A DNA stretch of 44,784 bases from a virus. Within the stretch, counting starts at the first letter, position 1. Each line of letters begins with the position of its first letter. A program made the position numbers and the translations under genes. The stretch spans positions 1-44,784 of IMG/VR virus record IMGVR_UViG_3300003691_000016; one strand, 5' to 3'. The notes under the pieces were generated by a model. That model saw only the letters and a list, made by a program, of their open reading frames with translations, was not told the origin of the DNA and searched no databases. Shown here one piece after another: positions 1 to 6,719 of the stretch.

Positions 1-33
1 TTTGATTTTAGATAGACTATAATGAATTTAAAG
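1..33. repeat. Terminal direct repeat, left copy
   Basis: These 33 bases are identical to 44752-44784. The copy carries the -10 box TATAAT (18-23) of a promoter whose -35 box lies only at the other end of the window (44746-44751), so the break falls inside a functional element. This fits a circular or circularly permuted genome opened arbitrarily, with the 33 bases being an assembler overlap rather than a biological terminal repeat. Confidence 0.9.
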
Positions 34-69
34 TAAGTAACCAACAACTAATAGATAAAGGAAATTATT

Positions 70-579
70 ATGAATGTTAAAAAATGTTACGAAGAGATCG
101 CTGTACTATTGGAAGCCAGTCAGAATAAGAAAGTAAAGACTATTATGCCTCAACTGCTTGAGTTAATGCAGAAGAAAAATAATGCGAGTGGTTTGGCTAA
201 TACTTTCATCAAAGATGCTGAAGGGAATCCGATCGCTATTTTCTGCTATTATCATAAGAAGTTTGAATTGGTTTCTGAAGTATCTTATGGTAGTAAGAAA
301 GGTACTGCTACAGGACTTAATACAATGTGTAAAGAAGGTGTGTCTAATTGGACTAAGCAACAGCGGATCAAGAAACAAGCTGAAGCTGGACTATTAACTA
401 AGATAGTAAGTGGTGAGCTGACTCCTGAAGAGATTCCTGCTGCTCAAGCTGAGATAGCTGAGGCTGCTAAAGAAATCAAGCCAAGAGAAGATGGTCACGG
501 TTATGATGATGCGGATGAAGCTGTTGAAGTACACAATCTTAAGTTTGAATCAACACATACTGAAGAAGCAGACTGCTAA
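70..579 (+). CDS. Unknown early protein, paralogue of the 2594-3076 product
   Basis: Predicted 169 aa protein of unknown function and the first gene after the promoter spanning the circle junction. The ATG follows a strong AAAGGAAATTATT leader that recurs before other early genes. It is clearly paralogous to the 160 aa product of 2594-3076: both start MN[VI]KK, share CYYHK around residue 60, a TG(L/M)N-MCK(E/D)GVS-WTKQQR block at about residues 80-100, and PREDG(H/Y)G near the end. The C-terminal half is rich in Glu and Ala and probably helical. A terminator follows, so it is probably transcribed alone. No known domain was recognised; regulator or anti-host protein is only a guess from its first-gene position. 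Confidence 0.85.
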   Translation: MNVKKCYEEIAVLLEASQNKKVKTIMPQLLELMQKKNNASGLANTFIKDAEGNPIAIFCYYHKKFELVSEVSYGSKKGTATGLNTMCKEGVSNWTKQQRIKKQAEAGLLTKIVSGELTPEEIPAAQAEIAEAAKEIKPREDGHGYDDADEAVEVHNLKFESTHTEEADC

Positions 580-593
580 CTATAGATAAGGTT

Positions 594-637
594 GAGGTGC
601 AACTAAGTTAGTAGATAAGTTGCACCTCTTATTCTTT
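594..637 (+). terminator. Intrinsic terminator after first early gene
   Basis: An 11-bp perfect stem GAGGTGCAACT (594-604) pairs with AGTTGCACCTC (618-628), with a 13-nt loop and the T-rich tail TTATTCTTT. It lies 15 bp after the stop codon of the gene at 70-579. Confidence 0.85.
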
Positions 638-742
638 GTAGATTAGTTTATATATTTAATGATTATATATTATTAAACATTTAAAAATAGTATATATGTG
701 TATAAGGTGTGCATAATCATTAAATATATAAACTAATCTACA
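637..742. repeat. 30-bp perfect inverted repeat with 46-bp spacer
   Basis: The arm at 637-666 is the exact reverse complement of 713-742. A third copy, in the orientation of the right arm, is at 993-1023 with one mismatch. The arms and spacer are almost pure A+T. The arms are longer than a normal terminator and no T-tract follows. Possible roles are a replication or recombination site, a MITE-like insertion, or a transcript-stabilising hairpin. No transposase is nearby. Confidence 0.85.
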
Positions 743-753
743 GTACTAATATG

Positions 754-840
754 TAGTCTAAATTTAGACTAAATTTAGACTATTTAAGCAGTTAACAAGA
801 CTATTTAAGCAGTTAACAAGACTATTTAAGTAGTTATAAG
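754..840. repeat. Palindrome and 21-bp tandem repeats
   Basis: The perfect 18-bp palindrome TAGTCTAAATTTAGACTA (754-771) is followed by a further AATTTAGACTA. Three tandem 21-bp units starting GACTATTTAAG follow at 778-798, 799-819 and 820-840; the first two are identical and the third has diverged. With the inverted repeat at 637-742 this makes an iteron-like stretch upstream of a small gene. It could be an operator array or part of a replication origin. Confidence 0.8.
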
Positions 841-850
841 GAGTCAACCA

Positions 851-964
851 ATGCTCAGACCATATAAAATGTATCAAAGCAAGACATCACTATATTTTCG
901 CCATTCCAAGAAAGTAAGTCTGCTACAGAAATTCAAGGCAAGGTTAAGAGGTACTATTGGTTAG
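851..964 (+). CDS. Small basic peptide, 37 aa
   Basis: A 37-codon frame opening MLRPYKMYQS, strongly basic (many Lys and Arg), with a good AAGGAG ribosome binding site at 838-843 seven bases before the ATG. It sits between the 21-bp repeats and the third copy of the 30-bp repeat. No similarity recognised. The good ribosome binding site and the absence of any competing frame argue that it is translated. It could act as a small host-takeover peptide, but that is speculation. Confidence 0.5.
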   Translation: MLRPYKMYQSKTSLYFRHSKKVSLLQKFKARLRGTIG

Positions 965-992
965 CATAGTCATATATTCTGTCTAACAATAT

Positions 993-1023
993 ATAATCAT
1001 TAAATACATAAACTAATCTACAG
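993..1023. repeat. Third copy of the 30-bp repeat
   Basis: Matches 713-743 with one difference (C for T in the middle) and is inverted relative to 637-666. It ends 10 bp before the start codon at 1034, so the repeat overlaps the untranslated leader of the next gene. Confidence 0.85.
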
Positions 1024-1033
1024 GAAACAAGTA

Positions 1034-1243
1034 ATGCATAAAGATCCAATTTACTTCTACTTCATTATACCAACTCTTTTGCTCTTACTTCAGATAATGG
1101 TTGTTATTGTTTTTGGTAGGTTAATAAAGGTACTTAAATGTTTGTTCAGAGTAAAGGATAGTGACATAAAGAAGTATATAATACCCGCTTGTAAAGACAA
1201 ACAAACAGAACTATTAAAGCAAGGAGATAATGATGGGTTATAG
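1034..1243 (+). CDS. Small single-span membrane protein
   Basis: 69 aa. Residues about 6-28 form one hydrophobic helix (YFYFIIPTLLLLLQIMVVIV), followed by a basic, cytoplasm-favouring stretch and a polar tail. GGAAACAAGTA precedes the ATG; the 3' end overlaps the next gene by 11 bases, indicating one transcript. No family recognised. Membrane location is predicted from sequence; function is unknown. It could be an accessory membrane or superinfection-exclusion protein, though nothing in the sequence proves it. Confidence 0.65.
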   Translation: MHKDPIYFYFIIPTLLLLLQIMVVIVFGRLIKVLKCLFRVKDSDIKKYIIPACKDKQTELLKQGDNDGL

Positions 1244-1520
1244 ATTTGGTCAAACAGACGAAGACGGTGATGATGGTTCTATGATAAATGAGGGACCTTC
1301 TAAGTATACCTTAAGAGAAGCTAAAGTGGTAAAGATAGCAGACACAGTAGAACTAACAGCTGACTTTATTAGAGAGACAGACAAGGCAATATTGGTAAGT
1401 GATGGTGATCAAGAAGTATGGTTACCTAAATCGCAAATTGACTATGGTATAAACGAGTTTACTAAGACTATTGCTATTGAATTACCCGAATGGCTTGCAA
1501 CAGCTAAAGGTTTGGTGTAA
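1233..1520 (+). CDS. Small phage protein with VWLPKSQI motif
   Basis: 95 aa. Two ATGs stand in tandem (1230 and 1233); AAGGAG at 1221-1226 has better spacing to the second, which is chosen here. The acidic N-terminus (TDEDGDDG) is followed by a compact domain with AILVSDGDQEVWLPKSQI and a C-terminal PEWLATAKGLV. This layout is familiar from many small hypothetical phage and plasmid proteins, but no function is established that I know of. It overlaps the membrane-protein gene upstream and nearly abuts the next gene. Confidence 0.7.
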   Translation: MGYRFGQTDEDGDDGSMINEGPSKYTLREAKVVKIADTVELTADFIRETDKAILVSDGDQEVWLPKSQIDYGINEFTKTIAIELPEWLATAKGLV

Positions 1521-1521
1521 G

Positions 1522-1821
1522 ATGCTAACTGTATATTGTAGTACTTGTGATAACATTGAGAGGTATCTGCCGATTAAAGTTGTTGATGGTATACTAGATT
1601 GTACTAACTGTAATGCAGAAATAATTATTGAGGCTAATACAATTATTTATCATAAAGCAAAAACAAGTAGATTCACCGCTTATGAAGAGCAACATTCCAA
1701 AGGCTTTATAAATATTGATAATGTTATTACTAAGTCAGATCTTGGAATAGTTATAACAGATGGCAAAGTTTGTATATTCATCGATAGTATACCATTTCTA
1801 CAATTTAAACCGAGTAAATAG
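1522..1821 (+). CDS. Small zinc-ribbon-like protein
   Basis: 99 aa starting at ATG 1522, one base after the stop of the previous gene, so translational coupling is likely. The N-terminus has two Cys pairs (CSTC at about residues 6-9 and CTNC at about 26-29) spaced as in a zinc ribbon. The rest is a beta-rich region with no recognised family. The frame is open further upstream but without a ribosome binding site. Function unknown; nucleic-acid or protein binding through the zinc ribbon is possible. Confidence 0.65.
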   Translation: MLTVYCSTCDNIERYLPIKVVDGILDCTNCNAEIIIEANTIIYHKAKTSRFTAYEEQHSKGFINIDNVITKSDLGIVITDGKVCIFIDSIPFLQFKPSK

Positions 1822-1831
1822 GAGATAACTA

Positions 1832-2026
1832 ATGAAAGATTACGAAATAACAAAACATCCTAAATATAAAGATATTGATATATATCAAACAAGTAATACA
1901 AAAATATGTAATCCTCTAAAAGTTACAGGTAAAACTATAGTTGATGCAATCGAAGATCACTCACAAGCACACGGCGAAGGGAGATTAAAAGATGAAAGAA
2001 CATCCGAACCAAAAATACGATATTGA
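1832..2026 (+). CDS. Small unknown protein with DHSQAHGEGRL motif
   Basis: 64 aa, preceded by a good TAGGAGATAACTA ribosome binding site. The C-terminal part contains DAIEDHSQAHGEGRLKDE. The bases coding for this motif also supply the ribosome binding site of the gene at 1992, which overlaps by 35 bases in another frame. A second, diverged copy of the motif-coding DNA occurs at 2232-2273. No function recognised. Confidence 0.6.
   Translation: MKDYEITKHPKYKDIDIYQTSNTKICNPLKVTGKTIVDAIEDHSQAHGEGRLKDERTSEPKIRY
1953..1994. repeat. 42-bp duplicated segment, copy 1
   Basis: Matches 2232-2273 at 37 of 42 positions. Both copies encode DHSQAHGEGRL in one frame and end with a GGGAG ribosome binding site and the ATG of a downstream gene. 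Confidence 0.8.
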
Positions 2027-2228
2027 TATATCTATTTGGTCTAAAAGTAAACTTGAAGACAACATTATTAGGTTCACAAAGTTACATAAACGAAACAAAA
2101 GACGATTAGTTGAGGAAACTCCTATTACTAATAAGCAAAGATTATGGTGGGAGAAACTTACTAAACATTCAGCTCTTGTCTTAAGGCAATTAAAAGAAGT
2201 TGCATATAAGACAACTTTAGTGATGTAA
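1992..2228 (+). CDS. Small basic unknown protein
   Basis: 78 aa, Lys/Arg-rich, beginning MKEHPNQKYDIDISIW. GGGAG (1979-1983) is well placed before the ATG. It overlaps the previous gene by 35 bases in a different frame. A basic middle (LHKRNKRRLVEE) could bind nucleic acid. No family recognised. The reverse strand is also open here, but without a ribosome binding site and against all neighbours. Confidence 0.6.
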   Translation: MKEHPNQKYDIDISIWSKSKLEDNIIRFTKLHKRNKRRLVEETPITNKQRLWWEKLTKHSALVLRQLKEVAYKTTLVM

Positions 2229-2231
2229 TTA

Positions 2232-2273
2232 AAGATCACTCTCAAGCACATGGTGAAGGGAGGTTACAAGATG
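2232..2273. repeat. 42-bp duplicated segment, copy 2
   Basis: Diverged copy of 1953-1994. In one frame it still encodes KDHSQAHGEGRLQDG followed by a stop at about 2279, but it has no start codon of its own, so it looks like the remnant tail of a duplicated gene kept because it provides the ribosome binding site for the gene at 2271. Confidence 0.75.
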
Positions 2274-2480
2274 GCAAATGCTAAGAAGTGTGACATATGC
2301 GGTAAATTATATGAAGACTTTGATTCAACATTGAAACTTGATGGTCCAAAAGTTTACGCTGTTAATATTAAAATTAAGAAAGGAGGTAACAACTTAGATT
2401 CATGTTCATTTTGTTTAGTTAAGTATGCAAGATTGTACTCGGAACATACTGTGACATGTGAGCAAACAGTTGTAGAATAA
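2271..2480 (+). CDS. Small Cys-pair (zinc-finger-like) protein
   Basis: 69 aa starting MANAKKCDICG at ATG 2271, seven bases after GGGAGG. Two Cys pairs, CDIC near the N-terminus and CSFC about 35 residues later, suggest a zinc-binding fold. An upstream start at 2250 is in frame but lacks a better ribosome binding site. Last gene of this small-gene operon; a new promoter follows. Function unknown. Confidence 0.65.
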   Translation: MANAKKCDICGKLYEDFDSTLKLDGPKVYAVNIKIKKGGNNLDSCSFCLVKYARLYSEHTVTCEQTVVE

Positions 2481-2529
2481 GTAATTAAAAAAATAATGTG
2501 TCAAATCTACGATTTTGCACAAATAATCG

Positions 2530-2558
2530 TTTACAAGAACCTAATAATTCGTTATATT
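2530..2558 (+). promoter_or_regulatory. Sigma70-like promoter
   Basis: TTTACA (2530-2535), 17-bp spacer, TATATT (2553-2558), within an A+T-rich stretch. Same architecture as the promoters at 6658, 9537, 11497, 38279, 44512 and 44746. Drives the gene at 2594. Confidence 0.8.
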
Positions 2559-2593
2559 GAATTATAAACAATTTAAATAAAGGAACAATCAAA

Positions 2594-3076
2594 ATGAATA
2601 TTAAAAAAGCATTTATTCCAATTGTCGATCTTCTTGAAGCAAATCCTGATGCAATCGTAGCAGATGTATTACCTCAGATCATTGAGCTTACAAAAGCAAA
2701 GACTGGTAGTGGTGGTGGTAAGGCAACAGTATTTGAACGCAATGAAGAAGGTGAAGTTGTTGCCATCAGATGTTATTACCACAAGCTTTGGATGGACCCA
2801 AGAGTTGTTGACTTTGGTAAGAAAGCTACCAGCCCAACAGGTATGAACAATATGTGTAAAGATGGTGTCAGCAAGTGGACTAAGCAACAGCGTGAGATCA
2901 AAAATGCTGAAGCAGAAATCCTTACTAAGCTTGCAGCTGGTGAACTTGCCGTTGAAGATATCGAAAGTGAGCAGGAAAGAATCGCTGAAGATGCAAGTCG
3001 CATTGAACCAAGAGAAGATGGCTATGGCTTTGAGACTCTTGAAGAATGTATCGCGGACTCAGAAACACGAGACTAG
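2594..3076 (+). CDS. Unknown protein, paralogue of the 70-579 product
   Basis: 160 aa, alone between its own promoter (2530) and a strong terminator (3090), so it is an independent transcription unit. It shares with the first gene MNIKK, CYYHK, a TGMNNMCKDGVSKWTKQQR block and IEPREDGYG near the end. Predicted alpha/beta N-terminus and helical acidic C-terminus. No known family recognised. Codon choice is somewhat more G+C-rich than in its neighbours, which may mean high expression or separate acquisition. Confidence 0.85.
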   Translation: MNIKKAFIPIVDLLEANPDAIVADVLPQIIELTKAKTGSGGGKATVFERNEEGEVVAIRCYYHKLWMDPRVVDFGKKATSPTGMNNMCKDGVSKWTKQQREIKNAEAEILTKLAAGELAVEDIESEQERIAEDASRIEPREDGYGFETLEECIADSETRD

Positions 3077-3089
3077 GCAGGGATAGATT

Positions 3090-3113
3090 GGACACCTTCG
3101 GGTGTCCTTTCTT
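3090..3113 (+). terminator. Strong intrinsic terminator with TTCG loop
   Basis: GGACACC (3090-3096), tetraloop TTCG, GGTGTCC (3101-3107), then TTTCTT. The stable tetraloop and T-tract make a textbook Rho-independent terminator directly after the gene at 2594-3076. Confidence 0.95.
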
Positions 3114-3148
3114 ACACCACAAATGTAGAATATTACAACGGAGTATTT

Positions 3149-3862
3149 ATGAAAGCATATTACTTTGCAACAAAAGAAAGAAAACTTCAATACGGCGATG
3201 ATAGACAAATAATACTTGGTGAGACTCATAGTGTTAAAGGTAAGATCAAAGCTTGTAGTAATGGTCTTCATGCAAGTGAAAATATACTAGACGCACTTAG
3301 TTATGCTCCTGGAGCTATCCTCTACTTAGTTAAGCTAAGTGGTGAGATGAATAAAGATTATGATAAAGTAGCAGCTCAACATCGAACATACTTGCAAGAG
3401 CTAGATGTAACTGAGGTTCTAAAGAAATTCGCAAGAATGCAAGCATTAATAAATATTAAGAAAGTTAAACCTTATTGTTCAGTTGAAGATTATAAGTTGA
3501 TTATTGAATGGCTTAAAAATGGCGATGAAACTTTACAATCAGCAGCAGAGTCAGCAGCAGAGTCAGCAGCATGGTCCACAGCAGCATGGTCCGCAGCAGA
3601 GTCCACAGCAGAGTCAGCAGCATGGTCCGCAGCATGGTCCGCAGCATGGTCCACAGCAAAGTCCGCAGCAGAGTCAGCAGCATGGTCCGCAGCAGAGTCA
3701 GCAGCAGAGTCAGCAGCAGAGTCAGCAGCATGGTCCGCAGCAGAGTCCACAGCAGAGTCAGCAGCATGGTCCGCAGCAGAGTCAGCAGCATGGTCCGCAG
3801 CAAATAATATGTTACTAAATTTATTAGAGACTGAGACAGGACTTAATTGGAGAATTTCATGA
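3149..3862 (+). CDS. DUF7666-type protein with Ser-Ala-Ala repeat tail
   Basis: 237 aa. Residues 1-95 match the DUF7666 pattern known from phages (family name from memory): KAYYFA at the start, CSNGLHAS, then DALSYAPGA and a DKVAAQ stretch. Residues about 130-218 are about 22 tandem copies of a four-residue unit SAA[E/W] with variants STAE, STAK and STAAW, probably a long amphipathic helix or coiled coil. The end (LLNLLETETGLNW) is ordinary sequence. CGGAG precedes the ATG; the stop overlaps the next start as ATGA. Function unknown. The repeat probably varies between relatives. Confidence 0.85.
   Translation: MKAYYFATKERKLQYGDDRQIILGETHSVKGKIKACSNGLHASENILDALSYAPGAILYLVKLSGEMNKDYDKVAAQHRTYLQELDVTEVLKKFARMQALINIKKVKPYCSVEDYKLIIEWLKNGDETLQSAAESAAESAAWSTAAWSAAESTAESAAWSAAWSAAWSTAKSAAESAAWSAAESAAESAAESAAWSAAESTAESAAWSAAESAAWSAANNMLLNLLETETGLNWRIS
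3538..3804. repeat. 12-bp coding microsatellite (SAAE/SAAW units)
   Basis: Tandem 12-bp units of the types GCAGCAGAGTCA and GCAGCATGGTCC, about 22 copies, within the preceding gene. The array has no stops in several other frames on either strand, giving long spurious reading frames. Confidence 0.9.
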
Positions 3863-4404
3863 TTCAAAAAGCTTATGATTTAATAAATCATGCTAATATT
3901 AATGTAGATGTTGTACTTAATCATTTAGGTATAAAGCAAGAAGATTATAGGAAAGTATATCCTGATACACCAATCTCAAAGTCCTTAGCTTTAGATATAG
4001 CTGAAATTAAGGAGGAAGAGAAGTTAACTAATAAGCAAGTAAAGAAACGATGGTCGCTGTCTAATTCTCAGTTACATTATGTACTATATAATGATGATGC
4101 TATAAAGACAAAGAATAATGATTATGAGTTACCAAAAGTAAGAGTACTTAATGATCTTAAAAAACAGAATAAGTCACAAACTGATATAGCTAAAGATAAC
4201 AATGTATCACAGTCTTTTGTGCATAAGATAGCTAAAGAGAATGATTTACTACCATGTAATAGGAAAGCTCGCAAAGTATTATCTAAGGATCAATTAGATA
4301 ATATTAAGGAAGCTGTCGACAATGGTGAAGCAGTAGAGTATTTAGCTAAACAATATGATGTCTCAAGGGATACTATATACAAGCAACTAAGGAGCTCATA
4401 TTGA
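3859..4404 (+). CDS. Multi-helix-turn-helix DNA-binding protein
   Basis: 181 aa from ATG 3859 (GGAG six bases upstream; ATGA overlap with the previous stop). Three segments look like helix-turn-helix units: about residues 45-70 (LTNKQVKKRWSLSNSQL), 95-122 (SQTDIAKDNNVSQSFVHKI) and 140-176 (EYLAKQYDVSRDTIYKQL). The last resembles resolvase/homeodomain-like HTHs. It lies immediately before the primase-helicase with a TTGA overlap, so it may bind the origin or regulate the replication operon (inference). Confidence 0.75.
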   Translation: MIQKAYDLINHANINVDVVLNHLGIKQEDYRKVYPDTPISKSLALDIAEIKEEEKLTNKQVKKRWSLSNSQLHYVLYNDDAIKTKNNDYELPKVRVLNDLKKQNKSQTDIAKDNNVSQSFVHKIAKENDLLPCNRKARKVLSKDQLDNIKEAVDNGEAVEYLAKQYDVSRDTIYKQLRSSY

Positions 4405-6623
4405 CTATACAAAAATATATAGACTTAGGTTGGCATACTGTTCCATTGAATGGTAAACTGGAACGATTAGCTGATGGTACAAAGACAATACCTACGTTTG
4501 AAACTAATTGGCGAGAGTATTACCAAGAAAATCGAAATATAAAGGATAGTAAGCTTGGAGGTGTTATAACAGGTAAAGTTTCTAATATATTAGCTATAGA
4601 TTGCGACAATGAAGCAACATGGCGGTTATTTAGTACATTAGATCCTGATAATAACTTTGTGTTTATAAGTAAAGGTAAGGGGAAGGATGCGGGTACATTA
4701 ATTTATAAATATAATGAAGTATTACCTCAGAACTTTGTTATACATGAGGATGGTATTGACCTTGACTTCTATACTAATCATGGCTTTGTATACTTACCAA
4801 CTAAGGCAAACAAATCAAAAGTTCCACTTAAAGAGTTACCTGATATTCAAGAGTTACCTAAAACTGTTCTATCTCTATTACTTAGATTATACAAAAGTAC
4901 AAAGCAAGTTATAGTAGATGACAGTACTCAAAATACTAATTTGTTTACAGCAAACTTTTTGGCACCCTTGATTGACCAATTTGTTAAGAGTAAAGGTGAA
5001 TACATGCCTGGATTATTCAGGATTATAACACCTAAGAAGTTTAGACAGCAAGCTCAATATGTTAAGAGCTCTCATCTTCATCCTAACAATGTACCTGAAG
5101 GAGACGGAAGTACATATCTGTCATCTGTGAGTGCGATTTTAGCCTCCGATTTAAGTGTTAATCAAGAACTATATGCGGAAGCTATGGTCTATATTAATGA
5201 TTTATTTGACACACCTATGGATCAATCTAGACTTGACAAGACAATAATAAATCCAATGATAAATAAGAAAGCTAATATTGGTGGTGTGGTTATATGGCAA
5301 TATGATGACAAGTGGAATGACTATAGAAGTGTGTTCACAACCAAAGATCAAAGTACAGTTGAGATAGTATATGATGATCTTGCTAAAGTATATTACACAG
5401 TTGATAGTAGTCGTAGTATATATGCTGCATTTTCTCGTGATACAGACTTATACAATCATTTGCAAGCAATAACAGCTACATCTAAAACTAAGAAGGAATT
5501 GATACACAGTGTTCCTTTAGTTAAGACCGTTACTCATCCACATAAGCCATTCGGCTTTAATCCAGGAAGTGACTCAACCAAGAGAAACTTTAATATCTTC
5601 AAGGAGACTCCTGCTTTAGCTGTATTCTATAAACCTGAAGAATATGCAGAGAAGTATAAGAGTCCTGACATAACTTTGCAGTTCTTTGAATCATTAGTAC
5701 CTGACAGTAGAATGAGAGCTTATTTATTTAGTTTCTTAAAGACTAAGCTAACATCATTTAAATACTCACCTGTAGTGTTATACTTTCTAGGAGTTCCTGG
5801 CTCAGGAAAAGGTACGTTCGTTAGAATAATAGAAGAGATATTTGGGTTGCTACCAGCTCCATCAGCACAAGAGTTTCTAGAGAAGTTTAATCGATGGGTT
5901 GTTGGCGCGTACTTTGCTGAGTTAGATGAGTATGGTGATTCGTTGAGTACTCTAAGAGAGAAAGAAGAAGCAATAGGTAAACTTAAATCGCTAACAGGTA
6001 AGAGGAAAGTTGACATAAGAGAGATGAGAATGAACTCTTATAGTTATGAGCACAACATCACATTTATTATGACAGCTAATAAGAATCCTCTAATGTTAGA
6101 TGACAATGATAGACGTATAGCATTACTAAGTACACCTAATGTATTAGCTGATCAAGCTTGGGTTGAAGATGTTGGTGGTATAGATTACGTGTTCAATAAT
6201 ATAATAGACTCAACTAATGATTTTTGTTATTACTTGGCAACTGAGATTAAACCCTTGTCTGCTGCTGATTATATGAGACCACCAATGTTTGAAGGTAAGT
6301 TTGAGCTTATAGCTGACAACATGCCCGCTGCGGCTCGTATAGCTTATTGTTTTAAACAACGACAGATTGACTACTTAGTTGAGCTCTGTTTAGATTATGC
6401 TTGTGATGAAGTTGCTGAAGCTATCAAAACAGGTGAGGTATTCTTAACAGTATTAGATGATCTATACCAAGAGCTAACTAATGATAAAGGTACAAGAAGA
6501 GCATTAATAAAAGCACTCAGAGACAATGCAAATGTATATATGGCTCGTGGAGGTTCAGACGGCTCAGACTTCCGTATAAGTGGCTACATTAAAAAGAAAG
6601 AAAATCCATTCAAAGCTGATTAG
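4401..6623 (+). CDS. PrimPol-SF3 helicase (primase/replicative helicase)
   Basis: 740 aa two-domain replication protein. The N-terminal bifunctional primase/polymerase region has the acidic pair in LAIDCDN (about residue 73) and GIDLDFYTNHGFVYLPT (about residue 120). The C-terminal superfamily 3 helicase has Walker A GVPGSGKGT (about residue 465), Walker B AELDEYGD, and sensor/arginine-finger NKNPLMLDDNDRR. Together these would synthesise primers and unwind the fork. Start codon TTG 4401 is chosen because AAGGAG (4389-4394) is ideally placed and TTGA overlaps the previous stop. A promoter follows the gene. Confidence 0.92.
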   Translation: MTIQKYIDLGWHTVPLNGKLERLADGTKTIPTFETNWREYYQENRNIKDSKLGGVITGKVSNILAIDCDNEATWRLFSTLDPDNNFVFISKGKGKDAGTLIYKYNEVLPQNFVIHEDGIDLDFYTNHGFVYLPTKANKSKVPLKELPDIQELPKTVLSLLLRLYKSTKQVIVDDSTQNTNLFTANFLAPLIDQFVKSKGEYMPGLFRIITPKKFRQQAQYVKSSHLHPNNVPEGDGSTYLSSVSAILASDLSVNQELYAEAMVYINDLFDTPMDQSRLDKTIINPMINKKANIGGVVIWQYDDKWNDYRSVFTTKDQSTVEIVYDDLAKVYYTVDSSRSIYAAFSRDTDLYNHLQAITATSKTKKELIHSVPLVKTVTHPHKPFGFNPGSDSTKRNFNIFKETPALAVFYKPEEYAEKYKSPDITLQFFESLVPDSRMRAYLFSFLKTKLTSFKYSPVVLYFLGVPGSGKGTFVRIIEEIFGLLPAPSAQEFLEKFNRWVVGAYFAELDEYGDSLSTLREKEEAIGKLKSLTGKRKVDIREMRMNSYSYEHNITFIMTANKNPLMLDDNDRRIALLSTPNVLADQAWVEDVGGIDYVFNNIIDSTNDFCYYLATEIKPLSAADYMRPPMFEGKFELIADNMPAAARIAYCFKQRQIDYLVELCLDYACDEVAEAIKTGEVFLTVLDDLYQELTNDKGTRRALIKALRDNANVYMARGGSDGSDFRISGYIKKKENPFKAD

Positions 6624-6657
6624 TATTAGCAATTTAATAAATTAATTAAAATAATTG

Positions 6658-6686
6658 TTTACAAAATCTAATAAATAGATTATATT
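6658..6686 (+). promoter_or_regulatory. Sigma70-like promoter
   Basis: TTTACA (6658-6663), 17-bp spacer, TATATT (6681-6686). Upstream AATTTAATAAATTAATTAAAATAA is UP-element-like. The leader ends AATAAAGGAAATTATTATG. The whole block is repeated at 9511-9604 and partly at 11464-11525. Confidence 0.85.
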
Positions 6687-6719
6687 AAAGTATAACAACA
6701 AATAATAAAGGAAATTATT

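Noticed and set aside
754-840. Possible CRISPR array in the 21-bp repeats
   Set aside because: The units are directly adjacent with no spacers and no cas genes exist nearby.
3490-3867. Long open frames on both strands across the Ser-Ala-Ala repeat (Ala-Asp-His-rich and Gln-rich translations)
   Set aside because: They arise because the 12-bp repeat lacks stop codons in several frames. Only the + strand frame at 3149 joins to a recognisable domain and has a ribosome binding site.
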